Assembly: GCA_010084195.1 (NCBI GenBank)
Contig: RGPS01000009.1
Location: 1-60,215 of the forward strand
Source of the DNA: Terriglobia bacterium
GTDB lineage: Bacteria; Acidobacteriota; Terriglobia; Bryobacterales; Bryobacteraceae
Direction: 5' to 3'
DNA: 60,215 nt
Made by a program: the position numbers and the translations under genes. Positions 16,252 through 23,729 of the stretch are shown here, piece by piece. The notes below the pieces were generated by a model. That model had not been told where the DNA came from. It was given only the letters and a program-made list of their open reading frames with translations, and made no database searches. How positions within the stretch are numbered: position 1 is the first letter of the stretch; every line of letters starts with the position of its first letter.

Positions 16252-16749
16252 ATGGCCTTCAAACTCAACGTAAACGGGCACTCCACTTCGGTCGACGTGC
16301 CACCAGATATGCCCCTTTTGTGGGTTCTTCGCGATGTTCTCAACCTGAAAGCAGCCAAATTTGGCTGTGGTATCGCGCAATGCGGGGCCTGTACGGTCCA
16401 TGTGGCGGGCCAGCCGGTTCGTTCATGCTCATACCCTGTTTCCAGCGTGGGGACCAAGGCGGTGACGACCCTCGAAGGGCTCTCAGCCACCGGCAACCAC
16501 CCGCTGCAGCAGGCGTGGGAAACCGTGGACGTGCCGCAATGCGGCTACTGCCAGGCGGGACAAATTATGTCCGCCGCAGCACTCCTCGCGAAAACGCCGA
16601 AGCCGACCGACAAGGACATTGACACCGCGATGAGCGGCAATTTGTGCCGTTGCGGCACCTACCTGCGGATACGCGAGGCCATCCACAAGGCCGCCGATAT
16701 GGGGCCGAACGCTTCCGCGAAGACCGTGCAAACGGCGAGCAAGGAATAG
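16252..16749 (+). CDS. Small 2Fe-2S subunit of a xanthine dehydrogenase-family oxidoreductase
   Basis: A 165-residue [2Fe-2S] subunit (IorA/CoxS/XdhC-like). The plant-ferredoxin-type cluster is bound by the Cys residues of [15 protein letters not shown] and the later RSC. The second, helical [2Fe-2S]-binding domain has CGYCQAGQI and CRCGTY. It carries electrons from the molybdenum site of the partner subunit to an external acceptor. The start ATG at 16252 has GGGGAGG about 10 bases upstream; the frame is open further upstream without homology. The large subunit starts 15 bases after the stop, so the two are cotranscribed. No FAD subunit is present, as in isoquinoline 1-oxidoreductase or aldehyde dehydrogenase types that donate to a cytochrome. 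Confidence 0.92.
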   Translation: MAFKLNVNGHSTSVDVPPDMPLLWVLRDVLNLKAAKFGCGIAQCGACTVHVAGQPVRSCSYPVSSVGTKAVTTLEGLSATGNHPLQQAWETVDVPQCGYCQAGQIMSAAALLAKTPKPTDKDIDTAMSGNLCRCGTYLRIREAIHKAADMGPNASAKTVQTASKE

Positions 16750-16764
16750 GAGAGGAGACCGGAC

Positions 16765-19035
16765 ATGAAACGTACAGAGACCAAAAACGTGATGGATCGA
16801 CGTTCTTTCTTCAAAATCAGCGCAGTAGCGGGCGGCGGCGTAATGTTCACCCTGCCGTTTGCCGAAGAGCTGCTGGCGCAGGGTCGCGGCGGCGCGGCAC
16901 CTCCCCCTCCGAACCCCAATAACTTCATCAAAGTGGCGCTCGATGGCACTGTAACCATTGTGGCGAAGAATCCGGAAACCGGCCAGGGTGTGCGGAATAT
17001 GCTGCCCATGATGATTGCCGATGAACTGGATGTGGACTGGAAGAACGTCAAGCTGGACCAGGCCGATTTCGACGATTCAAAGTACACCGCGCAGTCTTCA
17101 GGTGGCAGCACAGCGACGCCGAATGCGTGGACGCCTATGCGTCAGGCAGGCGCGGCTGGCCGTGCAATGTTCGTAACAGCAGCAGCCCAGAAGTGGGGTG
17201 TGCCGGAAACCGAACTCACCACTGGCTCGGGCAAAGTGAACCATGCATCATCGAAGCGCTCGGTGGGTTATGGCGAACTGGCCGCTGCAGTGGCAAAGTT
17301 GCCGGCTCCCGACATGAGCCGGGTGAAGCTGAAAGATGCTTCCGAGTACAAGATCATCGGCAAGAAGCACTCGGCTTACGACATCAGCAAGATCGTCACC
17401 GGCGCACCGATATTTGGCGTGGACGTGACGCTGCCGGGCATGCTGCATGCCTGCTTTGAAAAATGCGGTGTGTTCGGCGGTAAGGTAGTTTCCGCGAACC
17501 TGGACGAAATTAAGAAGCTGCCCGGCGTGAAGCATGCGTTCGTGGTGGAACGTCCGATTGTGACGGATGCGGTGATTCCGGGTGAGCCCGGTCTCGAGAA
17601 CGGAATTGCGATTGTGGCCGAAACCTGGTGGCATGCCCAATCCGCCCGGCAGAAGCTGAAAGTGCAATGGGATGAAGGTATCCATGCTTCTGAAAGCAGC
17701 GTTGGATATCAAGCCAAAGCAGAAGCCATGGGTAAAGCGGCTCCGCAGCGTACCTTGCGCGCCGACGGCGATGCAGATGGTGCCCTCAAGTCTGCCGCGA
17801 AGGTAGTTGAGGCTTCCTATTCCTACCCGTTCATTGCGCACGCTCCTCTGGAACCCCAGAACTGCACTGCGATGTTCAAAGACGGCAAGCTGGAAATGTG
17901 GGGCAACAGCCAGCAGCCCGGGCGTGGCCGGAAGCTGGTTTCCGACACGGTTGGCGTTGCAGAAAGCGACATTTCGCTGCATATGGTTCGCGCGGGTGGT
18001 GGTTTTGGTCGCCGCCTGACGAACGACTACATGGTGGAAGCAGCCTGGATCGCCAAGCAGATTCCGGGCGTTCCGGTGAAGCTGATCTGGTCGCGTGAAG
18101 ACGATATGCGACACGATTATTACCGTCCTGGTGGCTGGCAGAATCTGAAGGCGGGTATCGACGCTTCCGGCAAGATCGTGGGATGGAAGAATCACTTCCT
18201 CAGCTATGGTGATGGCGAGACATTTGCGTCATCTTCAGCGATGGGCCCGACCGAATTCCCGCAGCGTTTTGTGCCGAACTATACACTTCAATCCTCGGTG
18301 CAGCGCCTGGGTATTCGGACCGGCGCGTTGCGCGCACCTTCCAGCAACGCGTTTGCCTTCGTGATTCAGAGCTTCATCGACGAATTGGCGCATGCGGCTG
18401 GTAAGGACCCGGCACAGTATCGGCTGGACCTGCTGGCATCCGGAGCGCCTGTACCCGCACCGGCAGCACCTCCTGCAGGCGGCGGTCGTGGTGGCTTTGC
18501 GCCTCCGGGCATGAACGCCGAGCGCATGATCGGCGCTATGAAACTAGCCATGGAGAAGTCGGAATGGGGCAAGAAAAAGTACCCGGCAGGCACCGCGCAG
18601 GGTATCGCGTTCCATTTCAGCCACATGGGTTACTTCGCTGAAGTTGCCGAAGTTACGGTAGTCGGGACCAAAGTGAAGCTCAACAAGGTTTGGGTGGCTG
18701 GCGATATTGGCAGCCAGATCATCAATCCGAGTGGTGCAGAGAACCTGGTCCATGGCGGCGTGATTGACGGCATGAGCGAACTCATGATGCAGGAAATCAC
18801 AGTAGATAAGGGTCGCGTTGTGCAGGGGAATTTCAATACCCACGGCATGGTTCGGATCAATCAGGCTCCGCCGGTAATTGAAGTTCACTTCGTGAAATCG
18901 ACGGCCTCTCCCACCGGGCTGGGCGAACCCTCGCTGCCTCCGATTCTGCCGGCAATCGCCAACGCGATTTTCACGGCGAGCGGCAAGAGGCTGCGGCAGC
19001 TTCCGCTGTCGAAGGCCGGGATGAGCTGGGCGTAG
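16765..19035 (+). CDS. Molybdopterin-binding large subunit of a xanthine dehydrogenase-family oxidoreductase (IorB-like)
   Basis: A 756-residue molybdenum hydroxylase catalytic subunit. It has an N-terminal twin-arginine signal (MDRRSFFKISAVAGGGVMF, from residue 10), so the folded complex with the small subunit is likely exported to the periplasm. Molybdopterin-binding landmarks include GAPIFGVDVTLPGMLHA, the AHAPLEPQNCTA segment with its glutamate-containing loop, RAGGGFGRR, and the C-terminal TGLGEPSLPPILPAIANAI with the catalytic Glu in GLGEPS. A Pro/Ala/Gly-rich insert sits near residues 560-585. The substrate could be an aldehyde or N-heterocycle. Good ribosome-binding site (GGAGACCGGAC before ATG). 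A strong terminator follows the stop by 20 bases. Confidence 0.9.
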   Translation: MKRTETKNVMDRRSFFKISAVAGGGVMFTLPFAEELLAQGRGGAAPPPPNPNNFIKVALDGTVTIVAKNPETGQGVRNMLPMMIADELDVDWKNVKLDQADFDDSKYTAQSSGGSTATPNAWTPMRQAGAAGRAMFVTAAAQKWGVPETELTTGSGKVNHASSKRSVGYGELAAAVAKLPAPDMSRVKLKDASEYKIIGKKHSAYDISKIVTGAPIFGVDVTLPGMLHACFEKCGVFGGKVVSANLDEIKKLPGVKHAFVVERPIVTDAVIPGEPGLENGIAIVAETWWHAQSARQKLKVQWDEGIHASESSVGYQAKAEAMGKAAPQRTLRADGDADGALKSAAKVVEASYSYPFIAHAPLEPQNCTAMFKDGKLEMWGNSQQPGRGRKLVSDTVGVAESDISLHMVRAGGGFGRRLTNDYMVEAAWIAKQIPGVPVKLIWSREDDMRHDYYRPGGWQNLKAGIDASGKIVGWKNHFLSYGDGETFASSSAMGPTEFPQRFVPNYTLQSSVQRLGIRTGALRAPSSNAFAFVIQSFIDELAHAAGKDPAQYRLDLLASGAPVPAPAAPPAGGGRGGFAPPGMNAERMIGAMKLAMEKSEWGKKKYPAGTAQGIAFHFSHMGYFAEVAEVTVVGTKVKLNKVWVAGDIGSQIINPSGAENLVHGGVIDGMSELMMQEITVDKGRVVQGNFNTHGMVRINQAPPVIEVHFVKSTASPTGLGEPSLPPILPAIANAIFTASGKRLRQLPLSKAGMSWA

Positions 19036-19037
19036 CC

Positions 19038-19811
19038 TTGGTGATTACAGTACAGGGGGCTCGCCGGTTTGCCGGTGGGCCCCTTTTTTCTTTGGTCGTT
19101 CTGTTGCTTCTGAGCCTGGGCGTACAGGCGCAGGACCTGAAGACCGTCAAATCACCAGATGGAAAACTGGAATTCCGGATTTTTGTGGCGAGTCAGGAGG
19201 ACACGGCATTGTTCCGACTCGCGTATCAGCTTTGGTACCAGGGGCAGATGCTACTGGATACCTCGTTCATGGGCTTTGACATTTGGGAGCAGGAGCCCTT
19301 GCTGGGGGAGAATGTGGGCCTGATTGGTTCATCGACCGAGTCCCAGGCGAACTGGAATGGCTTCAGCGGGCGCTACATGCAGAATGGCTCTCTGGGGAGG
19401 GCGCTGGAGGTGGAGACCCGGGTTTACAACGACGGCGTGGCATTTCGGTATCACCTGATGCGGTCGATGCCGATGTCCGATTTGTACTTATCGGAAGAAA
19501 CGACCGAGTTTGCTATTGGGGGGCCGCTTCCAGCGGAGACTTCCCTGCCGCTGCGAACAGAACGCGCCGGGGCCGGGTGGATGGAGATTACGGAAATCCC
19601 GCGGCAGGGCTTTCCAAAGATGAACCTCGCCAGGGTGACCGACACTGTGCTCGTTTCGCGACTTTCCAGGGAACTGGGTAATGCCCGTTATGTGATGGCT
19701 GGAAAAACGCCTATGACGGGGCCCTGGAGAATAGTCGGCGTGTCCAGTACCAGAGACAGCCTCAGTACGAAGGGAATACAAGCAGATCTTCGGCGAACGA
19801 TGCCACAATAG
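19038..19811 (+). CDS. Secreted GH97 N-terminal-domain-like protein
   Basis: The predicted protein (257 residues) has a hydrophobic signal peptide (LFSLVVLLLLSLGVQAQ), then DLKTVKSPDGKLEFRIF, the usual opening of family 97 glycoside hydrolases. Also typical are ENVGLIGSS and VYNDGVAFRYHL of their beta-sandwich N-domain. The catalytic TIM barrel, which would bring the length to ~650, is absent; the sequence ends after TGPWRIVGVSSTRDSL. Either the N-domain stands alone or the gene is truncated at its 3' end. The 5' end is also odd: the only starts (TTG 19038, GTG 19041) lack a clear ribosome-binding site, and a terminator lies between them and the mature protein. Expression is uncertain. Confidence 0.65.
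   Translation: MVITVQGARRFAGGPLFSLVVLLLLSLGVQAQDLKTVKSPDGKLEFRIFVASQEDTALFRLAYQLWYQGQMLLDTSFMGFDIWEQEPLLGENVGLIGSSTESQANWNGFSGRYMQNGSLGRALEVETRVYNDGVAFRYHLMRSMPMSDLYLSEETTEFAIGGPLPAETSLPLRTERAGAGWMEITEIPRQGFPKMNLARVTDTVLVSRLSRELGNARYVMAGKTPMTGPWRIVGVSSTRDSLSTKGIQADLRRTMPQ
19056..19089 (+). terminator. Rho-independent terminator after the molybdenum hydroxylase operon
   Basis: Twelve paired bases (19056-19067 with 19072-19083, two G-U pairs) enclose a TTTG loop and are followed by six T residues (19084-19089). It is a textbook intrinsic terminator, yet it lies inside the 5' part of the next open frame, at the codons for its signal peptide. Confidence 0.8.
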
Positions 19812-19819
19812 CCAGTAGT

Positions 19820-20773
19820 ATGATGCGGGCACTGGTTAACGGGGCCGGGGGGTTCATTGGTGGACACCTGGTCCGGGATTTGAAGGCTAAGGGATATTGG
19901 ATTCGTGGTGCCGATTTGGTGGCACACGAATATTCTCCGTCACTTGCAGACGAGTTTCTGCTGGGCGACCTGCGGGATCCCGAATTTTCGAGACAGGTTT
20001 GCGAGGGGATTGACGTGGTGTACCAGCTGGCCGCAGACATGGGCGGAGCGGGCTATATCTTCACCGGGGACCACGACGCCGCAGTGATGCACAATTCCGC
20101 GACTATCAACCTGAACGCTCTGGAACAGGGGCGTCTGGCGGGCGTGAAGAGATTTTTTTACTCGTCATCAGCCTGCATCTATCCCGAGTACAACCAGTTG
20201 GATCCGGATAACCCGAAGTGCTCTGAGGATTCAGCCTATCCGGCGGCTCCGGACAGCGAGTATGGCTGGGAAAAGCTATTCAGTGAGCGTCTGTATCTGG
20301 CCTATGGGCGTAATTATGGCCTCGATGTGCGGATCGCGCGATTCCATAACGTGTTTGGGACAGAGGGTGCTTTCTCTGGTGGCAAAGAAAAAGCTCCGGC
20401 AGCGATTTGCCGTAAGGTGGCAGAGGCTCCGGATGGCGGTGAGATCGAGATTTGGGGCGATGGCAAGCAGACCCGTTCGTTCCTTTATGTGGACGAATGC
20501 GTGCAGGGCATCAACCGCCTGCTGGAGTCGGATTTCCCCGGACCCGTAAACATTGGGTCTGAAGAGAGGGTGACGATCAACCAGATGGCAGAGATGGTGA
20601 TCGGGATCTCAGGGAAGAAGCTCAGCCTGCGCCACATTCCCGGGCCGCTGGGCGTGCGGGGCCGGAATTCAGATAACAGGCTGATCCGGGAGAAGCTGGA
20701 GTGGGCACCGTCGCGGCCCCTGGTGGAGGGTTTGGAGAAGACATATCGATGGATCGCCGCTGAGACATCTTAA
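19820..20773 (+). CDS. GDP-mannose 3,5-epimerase-like extended short-chain dehydrogenase
   Basis: A 317-residue NAD-dependent sugar-nucleotide epimerase. The Rossmann motif is NGAGGFIGGHL. The sequence follows plant GDP-mannose 3,5-epimerase closely: MGGAGYI, SSACIYPEYNQL, FHNVFGTEGAFSGGKEKAP, QTRSFLYVDECVQGI and GPLGVRGRNSDNRLI. The acid/base Cys of plant GME corresponds to Cys119, and the Tyr/Lys pair to Tyr148 and Lys152 (YGWEK); the Cys-to-Tyr spacing of 29 residues is the same as in the plant enzyme. It would convert GDP-D-mannose to GDP-L-galactose and/or GDP-L-gulose for a cell-surface glycan or nucleotide-sugar pool. It starts 9 bases after the GH97 stop. Specificity is inferred, not proven. 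Confidence 0.82.
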   Translation: MMRALVNGAGGFIGGHLVRDLKAKGYWIRGADLVAHEYSPSLADEFLLGDLRDPEFSRQVCEGIDVVYQLAADMGGAGYIFTGDHDAAVMHNSATINLNALEQGRLAGVKRFFYSSSACIYPEYNQLDPDNPKCSEDSAYPAAPDSEYGWEKLFSERLYLAYGRNYGLDVRIARFHNVFGTEGAFSGGKEKAPAAICRKVAEAPDGGEIEIWGDGKQTRSFLYVDECVQGINRLLESDFPGPVNIGSEERVTINQMAEMVIGISGKKLSLRHIPGPLGVRGRNSDNRLIREKLEWAPSRPLVEGLEKTYRWIAAETS

Positions 20774-20777
20774 CGTT

Positions 20778-21086
20778 CGTGGCCCGGCGAGAGACGGACA
20801 AACGTCGGAATCTTCGCGAATCCCATGACGCCAGCCCAGGCCTCAAGCCACGTGGAAAGCTGGTTGAAGCGAAGGGTGATTCGTGTTATTCAGCCCACTT
20901 CTGGTCACGGAGAACTTCTGTTCCGCTTCTTGCAATACGGGAAGTGGTGGCAACCTGACAACGGACGCCCACCTGACGGCACTGGCAGTTGAGCACAAGG
21001 CCGTGAGCCACACGGCTGATACCGATTTTCTACGCTTCGGGGACGTGCGGTGGGTGAACCCGCTCGTCGTTGCCAGTAAGAGGTAA
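20778..21086 (+). pseudogene. C-terminal remnant of a VapC-type PIN-domain toxin, frameshifted
   Basis: From just after the epimerase stop a frame reads GERRTNVGIFANPMTPAQ and HVESWLKRRVIRVIQPT, which resembles the middle of PIN-domain ribonuclease toxins. Near 20945 the homology moves to another frame: GSGGNLTTDAHLTALAVEH, then TADTDFLRFGDVRWVNPL, with the conserved DAHL and D-x-D-F acidic residues of the PIN active site. The N-terminal half with the first catalytic Asp is missing, and no start or antitoxin gene precedes it. It is thus truncated at its 5' end, exactly where the epimerase gene ends, and carries one frameshift. Probably dead. Confidence 0.65.
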
Positions 21087-21100
21087 CCCCTCAGAACGAT

Positions 21101-21131
21101 GGCGCCGAGCCACTTCGTGGGCCTCGGCGCC
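21101..21131. terminator. Strong hairpin between PIN remnant and PEP carboxykinase
   Basis: Arms 21101-21113 and 21117-21131 pair with a two-base bulge (core GGCGCCGAG with CTCGGCGCC). It lies between two convergent genes, 32 bases past the PEP carboxykinase stop, so a terminator role is likely; neither side has a long T run. Confidence 0.5.
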
Positions 21132-21162
21132 GTTCAGTTACAAGAAACGCTTCTGGCGGGCG

Positions 21163-23004
21163 CTACAACCGACAGATCAGCAGTTCGCGTTCATAGACGA
21201 TCTCTGATGGCAAGTGGTCGTGCAACTCGATAAAGAGTTCTTCGTGCCCGATGACTTCCTGCTTCCAGGCGGCGCGATCCACTGCTTGCAACTCGTCGAA
21301 CACTTCGACCGGGAAGTCGAGACCCTTCCACTCGATGTCTTCGTAGCGGGGAATCCAGCCGATAGGGGTTTCCCGACCGGCGGCACGACCACGGGCGCGA
21401 TCTACAACCCACTTCAGAACGCGTATATTCTCGCGGAAGCCTGGCCACAGGAAGTTGCCATCGGCATCTTTGCGGAACCAGTTGACGTGGAAGATGCGGG
21501 GAGTTTCGGAGAGCAGGCGCTGGACCTTCAACCAATGGCGGAAGTAGTCGCCCATATGGTAGCCACAGAAGGGCAGCATGGCCATAGGATCGCGACGCAC
21601 CTTGCCCACCGCTCCCGCTGCGGCTGCAGTGGTTTCTGAGCCCATGGTGGCTCCGGTGTAGACCCCGGCACTCCAGTTGAAGGCCTGGAAGACGAGAGGC
21701 ATGGTGGTGGCTCGGCGGCCACCGAAGATGATCGCGCTGATCGGTACGCCATGGGGCGATTCCCAGTCGGGGTCAATGGTGGGGCATTGCGAGGCGGGAG
21801 CTGTGAAACGCGAGTTCGGGTGCGCAGCCTTCGTACCCTTTTCCTTAGCGATGGCGGGGGTCCACGGGTTGCCCTGCCAATCGGTGCACTGGGCGGGCGG
21901 AGTATCGGTCATGCCTTCCCACCAGACGCCGCCTTCGGGCGTGAGTGCCACGTTGGTGAAGATGGTGTTGCGTGAAAGTGCGGCCATCGCATTGGGGTTC
22001 GTTTTCATGGACGTGCCGGGGGCAACGCCAAAGAAGCCAGCCTCAGGGTTGATGGCACGAAGCTGACCGGTCGAATCGGGCTTGATCCAGGCGATGTCAT
22101 CCCCAATCGTCCAGACCTTCCAGCCATCGAAGCCGTCGGGGGGGATGAGCATGGCGAAGTTGGTCTTGCCGCAGGCGCTGGGGAAGGCGGCGGCCACGTA
22201 GGTCTTCTCGCCTCCGGGGTTTTCCACGCCCAGAATGAGCATGTGTTCCGCGAGCCAGCCTTCGTCCCGTGCGATATTCGAGGCGATGCGCAGAGCGAAA
22301 CACTTCTTGCCCAGCAGCGCGTTGCCACCATAACCGGAACCATATGACCAGATTTCCCGGGTTTCCGGGAAGTGAACAATGTACTTCTCCTTATTACAAG
22401 GCCACGAAACATCAGCCTGCCCGGGAGCAAGAGGCGCGCCAACAGAGTGTACGCAGGGCACAACACGCTTCACGTCCTTGTCGATTTCGGCGTAGACCGG
22501 CATCCCGATGCGTGCCATGATGCGCATGTTGACCACTACGTAAGGTGAATCAGTCAGCTGGACACCGATCTGCGCCATGGGGGAATCGATGGGGCCCATG
22601 CTGTAGGGCAGAACGTACATGGTGCGACCACGCATGCAGCCACTGAAGAGCCCCTTGAGCTTGCGGCGCATCTCGAAGGGATTAACCCAATTGTTGGTAG
22701 GGCCGGCAGCATCCTTCGAAAGGGAGCAGATATAGGTACGGTCTTCGACACGAGCTACATCGTCCTTGTCGGAGCGGGCGTAGAAACAACCAGGCCACAG
22801 CTCGGGATTGAGGCGGGTGAAGGTACCCCCGGCAACCATCTGCTCACAGAGCAGATCCCACTCTTCCTGAGAGCCGTCCACCCAGTAGATGTTGTCCGGC
22901 TGAGTGAGCTGGGCCATCTTTTCGACCCATTTGCGGAGATTTTTATTGCGGGCCAGAGGAGTCGCAGGGTTGCGTTGTTCGGTGACCGCAGATGAAGTTG
23001 ACAT
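21163..23004 (-). CDS. pckG: Phosphoenolpyruvate carboxykinase (GTP)
   Basis: A 613-residue cytosolic enzyme converting oxaloacetate and GTP to phosphoenolpyruvate, CO2 and GDP in gluconeogenesis. Length and sequence fit the GTP class: the P-loop (kinase-1a) is [16 protein letters not shown], preceded by the [18 protein letters not shown] segment with a metal-binding Lys. The kinase-2 region is [10 protein letters not shown], and the PEP-binding arginine lies in [16 protein letters not shown] and the adjacent N-terminal segments. The C-terminal [14 protein letters not shown] is typical. It is monocistronic, divergent from a secreted-protein gene with a 62-base gap. It marks growth on organic acids or amino acids. 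Confidence 0.96.
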   Translation of the reverse strand: MSTSSAVTEQRNPATPLARNKNLRKWVEKMAQLTQPDNIYWVDGSQEEWDLLCEQMVAGGTFTRLNPELWPGCFYARSDKDDVARVEDRTYICSLSKDAAGPTNNWVNPFEMRRKLKGLFSGCMRGRTMYVLPYSMGPIDSPMAQIGVQLTDSPYVVVNMRIMARIGMPVYAEIDKDVKRVVPCVHSVGAPLAPGQADVSWPCNKEKYIVHFPETREIWSYGSGYGGNALLGKKCFALRIASNIARDEGWLAEHMLILGVENPGGEKTYVAAAFPSACGKTNFAMLIPPDGFDGWKVWTIGDDIAWIKPDSTGQLRAINPEAGFFGVAPGTSMKTNPNAMAALSRNTIFTNVALTPEGGVWWEGMTDTPPAQCTDWQGNPWTPAIAKEKGTKAAHPNSRFTAPASQCPTIDPDWESPHGVPISAIIFGGRRATTMPLVFQAFNWSAGVYTGATMGSETTAAAAGAVGKVRRDPMAMLPFCGYHMGDYFRHWLKVQRLLSETPRIFHVNWFRKDADGNFLWPGFRENIRVLKWVVDRARGRAAGRETPIGWIPRYEDIEWKGLDFPVEVFDELQAVDRAAWKQEVIGHEELFIELHDHLPSEIVYERELLICRL

Positions 23005-23066
23005 TTGTTACTTCTAAAATACCAGCAGGCTCGCAGAGCTGCAAAGACTGCGGTACGCTCTAACAG

Positions 23067-23702
23067 ATGAGATACCTTGTTGCCACTCTGCTGATGACCT
23101 TCGCAGTATCGACTGCCACGGCCGCTGAAACGATTCAGGCATTTGGACATTCGTGGACCGTCCAGCAGGCTTCCGACTGGTTTGTGGAGAATGGGACCCT
23201 GCGTCTGCGGGTAGCCGGAGAACCGCCAGCTGGACAACCGCGGCGGCCCCAGAAATATGCGCTGCTGGATTCAAAGCCTTACAGGAAAGTGACGGTGGAA
23301 GCGGAAATGAAGCATAACGGTCGCAGCCTGATCATTGTCTACGGGTGGCAGGACAAAGACCACTACAACTATGCCCACATCTCCAGCGATGAGGCGGCAA
23401 AGCAGAACGTCCATAACGGAGTTTTTCACGTATTTGGAGGGGAGCGCTCGCGAATCTCCTCGCTCGACGGCCCGGCATCATTTACAACTGACGAATGGAC
23501 CCCTGTGAAATTTGTTTTTGATGGCGACACTGGCAAGGCGTATGCAGAAGTGAATGGAAAACGGAACCCCAGCCTGGATGCTGTAGATCTGAGCCTTCGG
23601 TGGGGCCGAATTGGCTTGGGGTCATTTAACGAGACCGGGGATTTCCGCAACGTGAAAATTACGGGCGAAATGCGCGAGCAGGGAACCCCAGGCCGCGATT
23701 AG
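23067..23702 (+). CDS. Secreted concanavalin-like / DUF1080-type domain protein
   Basis: A 211-residue protein with a signal peptide (MRYLVATLLMTFAVSTATA, cut near residue 19). The remainder looks like a single jelly-roll domain of the 3-keto-disaccharide hydrolase (DUF1080)/LamG type: VTVEAEMKHNGRSLIIVYGWQ, HYNYAHISSD and the final WGRIGLGSFNETGDFRNVKI, the usual last strand. Such domains bind or act on carbohydrate outside the cell. No catalytic assignment can be made from a stand-alone domain. It is 24 bases upstream of the 1079-residue unknown gene on the same strand, so the two may be cotranscribed. Confidence 0.7.
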   Translation: MRYLVATLLMTFAVSTATAAETIQAFGHSWTVQQASDWFVENGTLRLRVAGEPPAGQPRRPQKYALLDSKPYRKVTVEAEMKHNGRSLIIVYGWQDKDHYNYAHISSDEAAKQNVHNGVFHVFGGERSRISSLDGPASFTTDEWTPVKFVFDGDTGKAYAEVNGKRNPSLDAVDLSLRWGRIGLGSFNETGDFRNVKITGEMREQGTPGRD

Positions 23703-23729
23703 TACCCACCGCCCAAACAGGAGTCAATG

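Noticed and set aside
22362-22379. Inverted repeat TTCCCGG-GTTT-CCGGGAA
   Set aside because: It lies inside pckG, has only 7-base arms, and is explained by codon choice in a conserved region.
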